In this document: in pieces, positions 54,690 to 62,373 of the stretch | Layout: every line of letters begins with the position of its first letter | How positions within the stretch are numbered: the first letter of the stretch is position 1 | Origin: Neobacillus cucumis | GTDB lineage: Bacteria > Bacillota > Bacilli > Bacillales_B > DSM-18226 | Direction of reading: 5' to 3' | Assembly (NCBI RefSeq): GCF_016107705.1 | Contig: NZ_JAEHGC010000001.1 | Coordinates: forward strand, 434,001 to 498,000 | Length of the DNA: 64,000 nt | Position numbers and translations under genes: made by a program | The notes under the pieces: generated by a model | What the model was told of the DNA's origin: nothing | Databases searched by the model: none | The model's input: only the letters and a program-made list of their open reading frames with translations

Positions 54690-54845
54690 GAAGGACGTTT
54701 CGAAGGGAACCTTAGTGAGGTTTGGCCTTCATCGCTCTCTTGAAAGACGTTTCCCCGGGGCCTTTGTTGAGTTTTGGCCTTCATCGACCTTATGAAGTCC
54801 ATTTCCGCAGGTTCCTCGACGAGCTTTGGTCTTCATAGCATAGCT
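54690..54845. repeat. three-unit tandem repeat, 52-bp period
   Basis: Units at 54690-54741, 54742-54793 and 54794-54845 are each 52 bases and align without gaps: GAAGGACGTTTC, GAAAGACGTTTC and GAAGTCCATTTC at their starts, and a TTTGGCCTTCATCG-like end in each. Each unit begins with TGAAGG-like and ends with CCTTCA-like bases, so each can fold into a hairpin. The third unit is most diverged. The 89 bases beyond, up to yqkE, show nothing. No reading frame is supported. Confidence 0.75.
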
Positions 54846-54934
54846 TGCCTTCTCTTTTAGAACATTTTCCTTGCACTACCACCAAAATATGTCCTTAAAC
54901 CTGCAACAAAGACAGTTTCCACTTTCTAAGAGTT

Positions 54935-55177
54935 CTATTTAAACTCTTTCCAGTTCATACCACTTTCATTTAACAGCTCTTCAAAGGATTTGTTCTTTTC
55001 CTTTAATCTTCTTTCTTCTCGCTTTTTAAACTCCTCTTCAGCTCTTTTATTCTCTTCCTCTATTTTTAGCTTCTCCTGCTGCTCTTTTAGCTGCTTTAGT
55101 AAATTGGGATCCATCATATCCTTTAGCGTAACAACGGATTCATCTTTTTTCGGTTTCTGTTTCGGTTGCTTTTTCAC
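54935..55177 (-). CDS. yqkE: DUF3886 protein YqkE
   Basis: This 80-residue, highly charged helical protein has a Lys/Glu-rich middle (about residues 30-65, EENKRAEEEFKKREERRLKE) likely to form a coiled coil, and a C-terminal FEELLNESGMNWKEFK. Position and length match YqkE. Function unknown. Confidence 0.82.
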   Translation of the reverse strand: MKKQPKQKPKKDESVVTLKDMMDPNLLKQLKEQQEKLKIEEENKRAEEEFKKREERRLKEKNKSFEELLNESGMNWKEFK

Positions 55178-55254
55178 GGTTAGTCCTCCCCCTTCATAAC
55201 GAATTTGCCACTATTATACCACTTGCCGCAATAAAACAGCTTCAGATTTACCTC

Positions 55255-55292
55255 AAAAAAATAGGCGGGAAATTGGTAATTTCCCCCTCCCT
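55255..55292 (-). terminator. possible terminator of the CoA-transferase gene
   Basis: Stem GGGAAATT / AATTTCCC with extra G-C pairs, 3-base loop, then TATTTTTTT on the minus strand, 25 bases after the stop. Confidence 0.55.
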
Positions 55293-55315
55293 ACTAATAG
55301 CCTGCTTTCTTTTCC

Positions 55316-55984
55316 TTAATAAGCCTCAAGTAACACATTCTCATCCACCATTAATGCCGCTTCTGTTGAATTTATAACCTCTTCAACCGTGAAACCTTTT
55401 GCCACTTCAACAAGTTTTAGCCCGGAATCGGTCACGTCCATTACCGCCCGATCTGTAATAATACGATTGACAACCCCTTTTCCTGTTAACGGAAGGGTAC
55501 ATTTCTTTAAAATTTTTGATTCCCCGCGTTTATTGACATGTTCCATTATGACAATGATTTTTTGAGCCCCATGGACAAGATCCATTGCCCCTCCCATGCC
55601 CTTAATCATTTTTCCAGGTATCATCCAGTTAGCTAGATCACCGGTTTCAGAAACCTCCATTCCCCCAAGAATGGCTAGATTAATATGCCCGCCACGAATC
55701 ATCGCAAATGATTCAGCACTATCAAAAAAAGCGGCGCCGCTAATGGTCGTTACCGTCTCTTTTCCGGCATTAATTAAATCTGGGTCGACCTCATCCTCCT
55801 TTGGATATGGGCCAATTCCAAGCAGACCATTCTCCGATTGCAGAACCACTTGTTTATTTTCTGACATGTAGTTGGCTACAAGAGTTGGCATACCGATTCC
55901 TAAGTTTACGTAGAAGCCGCTTTCGATTTCTTTCTCCGCCCTTATCGCAATTCTCTCCCTGACTGTGGCCTTTTCATTTGCCAT
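55316..55984 (-). CDS. scoB: 3-oxoacid CoA-transferase subunit B, without subunit A
   Basis: This family moves CoA between succinyl-CoA or acetyl-CoA and 3-oxoacids. The 222-residue protein is a full-length B subunit, with the catalytic glutamate in SENGLLG near residue 49 and [15 protein letters not shown] near 110. The ATG at 55984 follows AAGGAGAGAG. The A subunit is normally encoded just upstream on the same strand, but the 230 bases there hold no trace of it before an opposing small gene. It may work with a distant A subunit or be decaying. Confidence 0.85.
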   Translation of the reverse strand: MANEKATVRERIAIRAEKEIESGFYVNLGIGMPTLVANYMSENKQVVLQSENGLLGIGPYPKEDEVDPDLINAGKETVTTISGAAFFDSAESFAMIRGGHINLAILGGMEVSETGDLANWMIPGKMIKGMGGAMDLVHGAQKIIVIMEHVNKRGESKILKKCTLPLTGKGVVNRIITDRAVMDVTDSGLKLVEVAKGFTVEEVINSTEAALMVDENVLLEAY

Positions 55985-56153
55985 TTCTCTCTCTCCTTTC
56001 GATTTCCCTAGTTTCAAGTTTCACCAAAGGATATTCCCCTTTGCCTCATCCAATTAAATTTAACTCCTTATAATGAAAGTATGAATGTTTGAAAAGGAAA
56101 ATGATGCTGAATTCACCTTAAAAAAGTTACATTGATTGAATCTATATCTGTTA

Positions 56154-56184
56154 TGAATAATCATACTTCCATTCATGCATCTTA
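56154..56184 (+). promoter_or_regulatory. sigma-G-like promoter of a small spore-type gene
   Basis: TGAATA (56154-56159) and CATCTTA (56178-56184) are 18 bases apart, matching the forespore pattern GNATR and CATNNTA, 30 bases before the start codon at 56215. Confidence 0.5.
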
Positions 56185-56214
56185 TAAGGTGAAACCATCT
56201 TGAAGGGAGTACCA

Positions 56215-56358
56215 ATGATGAGCCAAAAACGCGATAAAGGAAACAGCCAAAAGGGAAAAAACTATGCTGACTCTGCAGGCGGGGGCCAAAGAATGATTGC
56301 CGCGGAAGAAGTGGAAAAAGCAACACACCCAACCAAGAGGCAGAATGCCGAACAATAA
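56215..56358 (+). CDS. small hydrophilic protein, possibly spore-associated
   Basis: This 47-residue protein starts with two methionines (MMSQKRDKGNSQKGKNYADS) and is rich in Lys, Gln, Asn and Ala with no hydrophobic segment; the second ATG at 56218 is also possible. AGGGAG lies 5-8 bases upstream. Composition and the upstream sigma-G-like promoter suggest a small acid-soluble or other forespore protein, but I do not recognise a family. It is opposite in direction to scoB and ends in a strong terminator. Confidence 0.6.
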   Translation: MMSQKRDKGNSQKGKNYADSAGGGQRMIAAEEVEKATHPTKRQNAEQ

Positions 56359-56363
56359 AATAG

Positions 56364-56398
56364 TAAAAGCCGCGAATGGAGTTTGCGGCTTTTTTTAT
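56364..56398 (+). terminator. terminator of the small spore-type gene
   Basis: Stem AAAGCCGC / GCGGCTTT with an 11-base loop, followed by TTTTTATG. Confidence 0.85.
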
Positions 56399-56453
56399 GT
56401 TAATATAACGCTAATAGGAAAATATTGTTGAAACATTTTGGGAGGTGCCCTGT

Positions 56454-57374
56454 TTGAAAAAGGCATTTCGGACCTTGTTTATTTTGTTATTTTTTTGGCT
56501 CGCACTTGCAATTTATTTTACCAACCGGCTGATGTATATGAAAAAAAAGGATGAAGAATTTATTTTAAAGCGGGAAAAAGAAGCTGGGAGATATAATCCT
56601 ACACAATTAAAAACACTGCCGAAACGAAAAATCGAGATTCCTTCACCCTTTGGTTATGGGATTAAAGCTGTTCTTGTTGAACCGCACCAAACAGACCATT
56701 ATATTATTATTTCACACGGTGTAACCGAAACGAAAATCAATTCAATCAAATATATGAATCTGTTCCTCGAGCGCGGTTTTAATGTGCTAATTTATGATCA
56801 CCGGCGCCACGGAGAATCCGGGGGAAGAACCACGAGCTTCGGTTATTACGAAAAATTTGATTTAAAAGCCGTTGTTGACTGGCTGAAAGAGGAAAAAGGT
56901 ACGAATCTTTTGCTGGGAATTCACGGTGAATCCATGGGAGCTGCAACGATGCTGTTGTATGCTGGAATGCTTGAAGATGGTGCTGATTTTTACATCGCCG
57001 ACTGTCCATTTTCAGATTTCAGGGCTCAGCTTGCTTATTTGATTAAAAAGGATTTTAAGCTTTTTCCTGGAATTTTATTACCGATTGGAGACCTTATATT
57101 ACGTCTTCGGGATAAATATTCAATCCGGAATGTCTCACCGATCTCGGTTATTGAAAATATTCAACATCCAGTCTTGTTCATTCATAGCCGTAAGGATGAT
57201 TATATCTTGCCCTCGATGACCCAGGATTTATTTGAACATAAAAAAGGGCCTAAAATGCTCTATATTGCAGAAAAAGGGCGGCATGCCCAATCCTTTAATG
57301 AAAACCGCGCTAATTATGAACGAGTGATTGATGAGTTTTTACAAAAATATATAAATCCGGAGCCTTCTCCTTAA
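56454..57374 (+). CDS. yqkD: alpha/beta hydrolase YqkD
   Basis: This 306-residue membrane-anchored hydrolase has a helix at about residues 4-24, the oxyanion segment IISHGVTETKINS near 84, the nucleophile in GIHGESMGA near 160 and later acidic and His residues (HSRKDDYI, KGRHAQS). The substrate is unknown. The TTG at 56454 is chosen because GGGAGG lies 8 bases upstream; a GTG three codons earlier overlaps it. Position and sequence pattern match YqkD of B. subtilis. Confidence 0.85.
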   Translation: MKKAFRTLFILLFFWLALAIYFTNRLMYMKKKDEEFILKREKEAGRYNPTQLKTLPKRKIEIPSPFGYGIKAVLVEPHQTDHYIIISHGVTETKINSIKYMNLFLERGFNVLIYDHRRHGESGGRTTSFGYYEKFDLKAVVDWLKEEKGTNLLLGIHGESMGAATMLLYAGMLEDGADFYIADCPFSDFRAQLAYLIKKDFKLFPGILLPIGDLILRLRDKYSIRNVSPISVIENIQHPVLFIHSRKDDYILPSMTQDLFEHKKGPKMLYIAEKGRHAQSFNENRANYERVIDEFLQKYINPEPSP

Positions 57375-57410
57375 ACAGACTGTCCAACTGGAGCAGTCTG
57401 TTTTTTATTT
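57372..57410 (+). terminator. terminator of yqkD
   Basis: Stem AAACAGACTG / CAGTCTGTTT with an 11-base loop, then TTTATTT. It abuts the convergent yqkB stop. Confidence 0.85.
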
Positions 57411-57725
57411 GATGATAAGGCTCATATGCCCGTTTAAAATTTGCTGCGGGCTTTTTAATTGAAAGCAATTTGATACAGTTGAAAAATCAATTTTCATTTG
57501 TTCATCAAAGAAAACGGCTTTTGCTTTTTCGATATAAACCGGTACGTCATTCGATTCAATCTGAATGTCGTTATCATCCAATTCTGCTACAAACCACAAT
57601 ACTGCTACGCCATTTACCGCACAACCGCAGCCGTCTGTATCATATTTTAGCTTTAAATAGCCCGTACGGCCCTCTGTTCTCGTCTCTATTTTTTTAGCAG
57701 CCGCTAAGGTAATTTCTATTTTCAT
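57405..57725 (-). CDS. yqkB: HesB/IscA-like protein YqkB
   Basis: The 106-residue beta-rich protein has a DGCGCAVNG motif near residue 31, giving two cysteines of an A-type iron-sulfur scaffold, but lacks the C-terminal CxC of true IscA. It could bind an iron-sulfur cluster or metal. It is next to yqkD as in B. subtilis. Exact role unknown. Confidence 0.8.
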   Translation of the reverse strand: MKIEITLAAAKKIETRTEGRTGYLKLKYDTDGCGCAVNGVAVLWFVAELDDNDIQIESNDVPVYIEKAKAVFFDEQMKIDFSTVSNCFQLKSPQQILNGHMSLIIK

Positions 57726-57847
57726 GTTTAAAAGCCCCCTTTATTGACATATGATGATTGTATCATATGTTTTTTTAAGCTCTTATTTTTCTGCCTAAGG
57801 TTTTTCAATTTACAAATATAATAAATATTTCTTAGGGAGTGTTGGGA

Positions 57848-58054
57848 ATGTCAAAAGTTCAAATCAAAGTAAATGATAATGGATCCTATCGAATTACAGG
57901 TGATGTAGAATTAATCGACGGTTCGGGAAATGTTTATACAACAAAGCCATCCTTTTCCCTTTGCCGCTGCGGGTTATCGAAAAATAAACCTTTTTGTGAC
58001 GGCTCACATAAAGGTAATTTCGAATCCCAGGTTCGGGTTCCTCAAGAAGATTAA
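57848..58054 (+). CDS. CDGSH-type iron-sulfur zinc-finger protein
   Basis: The 68-residue protein has the CDGSH signature CRCGLSKNKPFCDGSHKG at about residues 39-56, which binds a 2Fe-2S cluster through three cysteines and one histidine. Such small proteins handle electrons or clusters. AGGGAG lies upstream of the ATG at 57848; the in-frame GTG at 57839 overlaps it. It lies between yqkB and the yolD-type gene. Confidence 0.85.
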   Translation: MSKVQIKVNDNGSYRITGDVELIDGSGNVYTTKPSFSLCRCGLSKNKPFCDGSHKGNFESQVRVPQED

Positions 58055-58057
58055 TTA

Positions 58058-58094
58058 TTAAGAGCGGTTGTCATCATCAGCCGCTCTTTTTTAT
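58058..58094 (+). terminator. terminator of the CDGSH gene
   Basis: Stem AAGAGCGG / CCGCTCTT with a 13-base loop and TTTTTATTT following. Confidence 0.8.
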
Positions 58095-58105
58095 TTCGTT
58101 TTAAA

Positions 58106-58441
58106 CTACACATCGGTCAACCGGATGTCAGCAATTTCGCGAATGGGGATACGATGCGCTCCTTCAAAACGGTCAACGACATGGAGCTTTTGGGTCATTT
58201 CGTCCCAGTAATGGATTTTCCCGATAACAATTTCATAGTTGCGATTCCGGTAATAGGTAATCGTAACAAACTGATCGAACTCAATTGCCTCGAGCAGGAT
58301 TTCATTCATTAGCTCAAGCTGCTGCTCATCCATTTCTTTTCTATTTTCATATCCGTCTTCCTTTACCCAATCCCTTAGCAGTTTGACATGCTCGGGAAGC
58401 ATCATCGATGTCCATTTGATTCTTCCACGGTCACGAATCAT
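58106..58441 (-). CDS. yqjX: YolD-like protein (YqjX)
   Basis: YolD-family proteins accompany Y-family polymerases in Bacillus and may act like UmuD-type partners. The 111-residue protein starts MIRDRGRIKWTSMMLPEHV, the family signature, and has a C-terminal beta region (TITYYRNRNYEIVIGKIHYWD). It lies 40 bases after the polymerase gene, its regular neighbour, and is likely induced with it. Confidence 0.85.
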   Translation of the reverse strand: MIRDRGRIKWTSMMLPEHVKLLRDWVKEDGYENRKEMDEQQLELMNEILLEAIEFDQFVTITYYRNRNYEIVIGKIHYWDEMTQKLHVVDRFEGAHRIPIREIADIRLTDV

Positions 58442-58481
58442 CCGCCTCTCCTTCTTTCATAGATAAATCAAAATAGTATTT

Positions 58482-59741
58482 TTACATTTTATGCCCACCA
58501 ACAAGTGTAGCCCGATGCTTGGCGGTTCCTGCTGCCGTGTAGGAAACAGCCCGCAATAAGGAACCTGCCCCAAAACGGCTGCGAATGGAGTCTACTACAT
58601 AACCCAAATCTCGCTTTTTGTATGCATCCATATCAAACAAATCAAGCTGAAGCTCCTTGTCATCGACAATATTGCCGAGTGCGAGCGAAATTTGCCTTAC
58701 GGTTTTGCCATTATAATGCTCATGAAACAACTCGAGACAAACGCGGTAAAGCTCCATTGTCACATTCGTCGGCTGTGCAATCGTTCTTGAGCGGTAGAAT
58801 CCTCCCCCCAATTCATCCTGACTGTAGCCAATTCCAAGGCTAATCGTTCGCCCGACCTTTCGATGCATTCTTGCCCTTCGCGCCACTTCCTCACACATTT
58901 CTAAAATCACATGCTTGATTTCCTCTTCCTCTTTATAATCCCTTAAGAGAATTTGGCTTTTTCCAAAACTGATTTGTCCTTCGACAATTGGTGCGCCTAA
59001 CTCCGAAAGGTCAATTCCCCAGGCATGATAGTAAAGCTGGTTGCCCATAATGCCGAATTTCTTTTCTAACTTTTCTAAATCATAACGGGCCAGCTGTCCG
59101 ACTGTAAAAATGCCCATTCCATTTAATGTTTTTTCAACCCTTCTGCCTATTCCCCACATTTCCCTAAGCGGCGACACACTCCACAGCTTTGTCGGTACAT
59201 CTTCATACGTCCATTCTTCAACCCCTTTTTTCTTTGCATCCAAATCAAGACAAAGCTTCGCCATTAACATATTCGGCCCGATTCCAACCGCACATGGCAG
59301 CTGGAACTCCCGCTCAATGTCACTCTTTATTTTTTGGGCAATGGTATGGGCATCCCCCCAAAGATGGATGGCACCATCCACTTTTATAAAACTTTCATCC
59401 ACGCTATACGTATGAATGGCTTCCTTTGGAACATAGCGATTGAAAACACGGCTAATTTCTGTGGAAATTCGTAAATAAGTAGCCATTTTCGGCTCAACTA
59501 CTTGAATACGCGGATCATTGGGAATCTCGAACAGCCTAGAGCCAGTTTTAATACCAAATTCCTTTTTCACCCTTGGTGAGGCTGCAAGTACCACACTCCC
59601 CTGCCGATCATGATTGCCGGCCACAACTAAATAGCACTGCATCGGATCAAGGCCGTAAATGACAGCTGAACAGCTTGCATAGAAGCTCTTCATGTCTACA
59701 CATAGAATTTTATTTTGCGGTGCTGTGCTGTAATCGACCAT
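58482..59741 (-). CDS. yqjW: Y-family DNA polymerase YqjW (UvrX-type)
   Basis: This error-prone polymerase supports lesion bypass. The 419-residue protein has the catalytic motif CVDMKSFYASC near residue 17, SVDESFIKVDG near 120 and a helix-hairpin-helix MWGIGRRVEKTLNGMGI near 190. The ATG at 59741 follows GGAGGG; an in-frame start seven codons earlier overlaps it. Two LexA-type boxes lie just upstream, indicating SOS control. Confidence 0.9.
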   Translation of the reverse strand: MVDYSTAPQNKILCVDMKSFYASCSAVIYGLDPMQCYLVVAGNHDRQGSVVLAASPRVKKEFGIKTGSRLFEIPNDPRIQVVEPKMATYLRISTEISRVFNRYVPKEAIHTYSVDESFIKVDGAIHLWGDAHTIAQKIKSDIEREFQLPCAVGIGPNMLMAKLCLDLDAKKKGVEEWTYEDVPTKLWSVSPLREMWGIGRRVEKTLNGMGIFTVGQLARYDLEKLEKKFGIMGNQLYYHAWGIDLSELGAPIVEGQISFGKSQILLRDYKEEEEIKHVILEMCEEVARRARMHRKVGRTISLGIGYSQDELGGGFYRSRTIAQPTNVTMELYRVCLELFHEHYNGKTVRQISLALGNIVDDKELQLDLFDMDAYKKRDLGYVVDSIRSRFGAGSLLRAVSYTAAGTAKHRATLVGGHKM

Positions 59742-59767
59742 ATTTCTTCCCTCCATGGTCATAAATA

Positions 59768-59781
59768 CGAACGTTAGTTCC
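59768..59781 (-). promoter_or_regulatory. LexA box 1 before yqjW
   Basis: CGAACGTTAGTTCC contains GAAC-N4-GTTC, the core of the Bacillus SOS box, 27 bases before the polymerase start. Confidence 0.6.
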
Positions 59782-59806
59782 TTTATATTATACTCTTTAT
59801 ATTAAG

Positions 59807-59820
59807 CGAATATGCGTTCG
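59807..59820 (-). promoter_or_regulatory. LexA box 2 before yqjW
   Basis: CGAATATGCGTTCG matches the SOS consensus CGAACRNRYGTTCG with one clear core mismatch. It is 39 bases from box 1 (centre to centre), with TATAAT between them on the minus strand. Confidence 0.55.
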
Positions 59821-59901
59821 TATTCAATGGGAATTTAATGACAATTTTCCAATGTGGTGATGAAGCAAAAAAACAGTATAATGGGATTGAGGTGCATAGC
59901 C

Positions 59902-60096
59902 GTGGATAAAAAACTGGTAATCAAAATGATAAAAAATTGTTTTAAACAGTACTATACCGAGGTAGATTCATTGCCAATGAATGAAAGAGAATTAGAAGAG
60001 CTTTATTATCGGGTACTAGAGATGAAAACAGCAGAACCGGAAGTGGATTTGTATGAGGTAATCAATGATACGGTGTATGAATTTTTAACAGGTTAA
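59902..60096 (+). CDS. yqzH: YqzH-like protein
   Basis: The 64-residue helical protein (VDKKLVIKMIKNCFKQYY start, conserved SLPMNERELEELYYRVLE middle) resembles YqzH of B. subtilis, of unknown function. The GTG at 59902 follows GAGGTG with 8-base spacing; longer in-frame starts lack such a site. It is convergent with yqjQ and shares its terminator. Confidence 0.7.
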   Translation: MDKKLVIKMIKNCFKQYYTEVDSLPMNERELEELYYRVLEMKTAEPEVDLYEVINDTVYEFLTG

Positions 60097-60104
60097 TTGG
60101 AAAA

Positions 60105-60136
60105 GAAAAACCGCTGGAAGCAGCGGCTTATTTTTG
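60105..60136. terminator. bidirectional terminator between yqzH and yqjQ
   Basis: Stem CCGCTG / CAGCGG with a 4-base loop, flanked by AAAAAGAAAAA-type and TATTTTTG ends, suitable for both directions. Confidence 0.75.
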
Positions 60137-60925
60137 ATTAAATGCCTTTTTCCCAATTCGTTCAAATAGCCTTGGAAAAAGAACGTAGACAACGCTGCCC
60201 ATATTCATCCAGCGCGGTAGGTTAATTTCTCTCGTTTTTGTAAGCATGCTGTTAACCACTTTTTCAGCAACGTACTCCGGTTTAAGCATAAATCGCTGAA
60301 CATTTTTCACATAAGTCCCTTTTTCGTCAGCAATATTAAAAAAGTTGGTAGCAATCGGACCTGGATTCACCGAAGTGACTTGAACATTATAATCAGCTAA
60401 TTCCATCCTTATCGAATTCGTATAACCAAGAACAGCATGCTTTGTTGCCGAATAAACGCTTGATTTTGGTGTGGCAATTTTCCCTGCTTGGGAGGCAATG
60501 TTGATAATATGGCCGAAACGCCGCTCACGCATTTTCGGCAGCACCATACTTGTGCACGCCATTAACCCAACCACATTTACCTCAAACATCCCCTTGATTT
60601 CATCCATTGTCGCCGCGTGGGCTTCACGAAAAACTCCAAAGCCGGCATTATTCACAAGAATATCGACCGAACCAATTTCCGCAAAAATGTGCCGAAAAAC
60701 TTCTTGAACTTTTTCGGTATCAGACACGTCAAGCTGAAAAATAACCACTTTGACATGATGTTTCTGCTGTAATTCACTTTGCAGCTGTTCTAGCTTTTCG
60801 ATGCTTCTTGCCAAAAGGACAAGATTGGCTCCGCTTGCAGCGGACAACTTAGCAATTTCCGCACCAATCCCCCCAGAGGCGCCTGTGATGATAATATTTT
60901 TGCCTTTTAAATGTTCCCTAACCAT
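60128..60925 (-). CDS. yqjQ: short-chain dehydrogenase YqjQ
   Basis: This NAD(P)-dependent reductase has an unidentified substrate. The 265-residue protein has the Rossmann motif ITGASGGIG near residue 13, NNAGFGV near 91, the catalytic Ser in INIASQAG near 143 and YSATK near 157, plus PGPIATNF. It follows yqjP by 9 bases, as in B. subtilis. Confidence 0.85.
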   Translation of the reverse strand: MVREHLKGKNIIITGASGGIGAEIAKLSAASGANLVLLARSIEKLEQLQSELQQKHHVKVVIFQLDVSDTEKVQEVFRHIFAEIGSVDILVNNAGFGVFREAHAATMDEIKGMFEVNVVGLMACTSMVLPKMRERRFGHIINIASQAGKIATPKSSVYSATKHAVLGYTNSIRMELADYNVQVTSVNPGPIATNFFNIADEKGTYVKNVQRFMLKPEYVAEKVVNSMLTKTREINLPRWMNMGSVVYVLFPRLFERIGKKAFNQK

Positions 60926-60934
60926 TTTATCACC

Positions 60935-61894
60935 TCATCTGGCCTGAAAAAGAACAGGCTGCGTGTCTTTATTAGTAATTTCACCAATGGATGATAAATA
61001 GTCAAGCTGTCCAACGGTCTCTGATATCGTCAACATCAATTCACGTTTATAGACGGCCGGAAAAAGCCGTTTGCAAATTTCAAACACACTTAACTCATCT
61101 TCCCTTAACCAGTTAAGAACCGTCATGGCCCGTTCATGCTGCCGGGTAAGCCTTTTTTCGATTAGCTCCTTTAATTGGGAAACCTCTTCCCCATGCCCTG
61201 TGTACACAACTGAAATCGGATAAGATAACAATTTTTTCATGGATTCATTATGCTGCAAGAGTGGCTTGGGCCTTTCTGTTTCCCCCAACAGCGGCGGCTC
61301 AAGCAGCGGATTTGGGGAAATATGGGCTAAAATAAGATCTCCGCCAATTAAAACACCGTCCTTTTCACGAAAAAGCGCAATATGACTTTGAGCATGGCCG
61401 GGAGTTTCAATAACCTTCCAATCGGGAAGTCCAGGAGGTGTCATCCCTTCATGTAAATGTCCGGTCAGTGAACGATTGCATGAATATTTTAACGTTTTTC
61501 GCAAATTTTCAAGAGAAGGTAAAAATTCCTTGGGCAACCCAAATTGATGGAACAACGCAGTAAAAAATTCCTCCTGCACCTGAAAAAATTCTTCTGTCGG
61601 ATGAATCCATCGCTCATTTAACGGGTGGCCGAGCAGTTCAATTGAATCGGGTAAAAAATCAAGCATACCGACATGGTCGGGGTGATGGTGAGTCAAAATG
61701 ACTTGTTCAATATCATCAGGACTTACATGTAAATCAGCCATTTGCGCTTTTAGCGAATTCCAGCATTCTTTCGTTTTTACTCCTGCATCAACAAGCGTTA
61801 ACCGCTCTCCCTTAATCAAATAGGCATTTACATCTCCCACCTCAAACGGAGTCGGCAGTGTAATTTTAGCAATTCCCTCTCTCCATTCTGTCAT
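60935..61894 (-). CDS. yqjP: MBL-fold metallohydrolase YqjP
   Basis: The 319-residue metallo-beta-lactamase-fold protein carries THHHPDHVG near residue 67 (metal ligands), a further His in ETPGHAQSH near 168 and Asp in IGGDLILA near 185, then a C-terminal winged-helix-like region. The family includes glyoxalase II and thioesterase-like enzymes; the substrate is not known. It heads the yqjP-yqjQ pair. Confidence 0.85.
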   Translation of the reverse strand: MTEWREGIAKITLPTPFEVGDVNAYLIKGERLTLVDAGVKTKECWNSLKAQMADLHVSPDDIEQVILTHHHPDHVGMLDFLPDSIELLGHPLNERWIHPTEEFFQVQEEFFTALFHQFGLPKEFLPSLENLRKTLKYSCNRSLTGHLHEGMTPPGLPDWKVIETPGHAQSHIALFREKDGVLIGGDLILAHISPNPLLEPPLLGETERPKPLLQHNESMKKLLSYPISVVYTGHGEEVSQLKELIEKRLTRQHERAMTVLNWLREDELSVFEICKRLFPAVYKRELMLTISETVGQLDYLSSIGEITNKDTQPVLFQAR

Positions 61895-62038
61895 TTTCAG
61901 TCCCCCTTAACATTATTGTTATAAAATTTCCGAATGTTAAAATTTGATTATAAAATAAAGTGTACCGACTTTTTCAGAAAATGTCATTATTTTCACATAA
62001 CTTTTTAGAAAAAATGAAAAATTCAATAAATTAATTTC

Positions 62039-62068
62039 TTGACAGACAGGCTATTTATAATGCATAAT
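62039..62068 (+). promoter_or_regulatory. sigma-A promoter of proI
   Basis: TTGACA (62039-62044) and CATAAT (62063-62068) are 18 bases apart, just before the T-box leader. Confidence 0.65.
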
Positions 62069-62092
62069 CACAATTAAAATTTGATTCGTTTA

Positions 62093-62331
62093 AAGCGATG
62101 AATAAGACCAGTAAATGAGAAACGGTGAAAGAGAGTGAAGCTCTAAAGGCTGGAAGGCTTCACCACCCTCTTAATCATTGAACCTACCTTATGAGCTTTT
62201 AGGAAAACCTAACGCAAATCCGGCGTTATCGGAGTCGAGTGACCTTTTTGTATTTTAAAAGGGGTCAATGAAGGTGGTACCACGGAAGATAGACCTTTCG
62301 TCCTTTACGGATGAAAGGTCTTTTTGTTTTT
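62093..62331 (+). promoter_or_regulatory. T-box riboswitch (proline) with terminator
   Basis: The leader contains the T-box sequence AAGGTGGTACCACGG at 62271-62285, which pairs with the CCA end of uncharged tRNA, and a terminator with a 13-base stem at 62291-62303 / 62309-62321 followed by TTTTTGTTTTTT. A likely specifier is CCU (proline) in GAACCTACC. Uncharged tRNA-Pro should favour the antiterminator and proI expression. No other gene lies in the 479-base gap between yqjP and proI. Confidence 0.85.
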
Positions 62332-62373
62332 TAAAACGTAATCGTAGACAACAAATTAAGAAGGAGGATTAAC

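Noticed and set aside
54690..54845. CRISPR array
   Set aside because: The units are adjacent with no spacers, all parts diverge, only three units exist and no cas gene is in the window.
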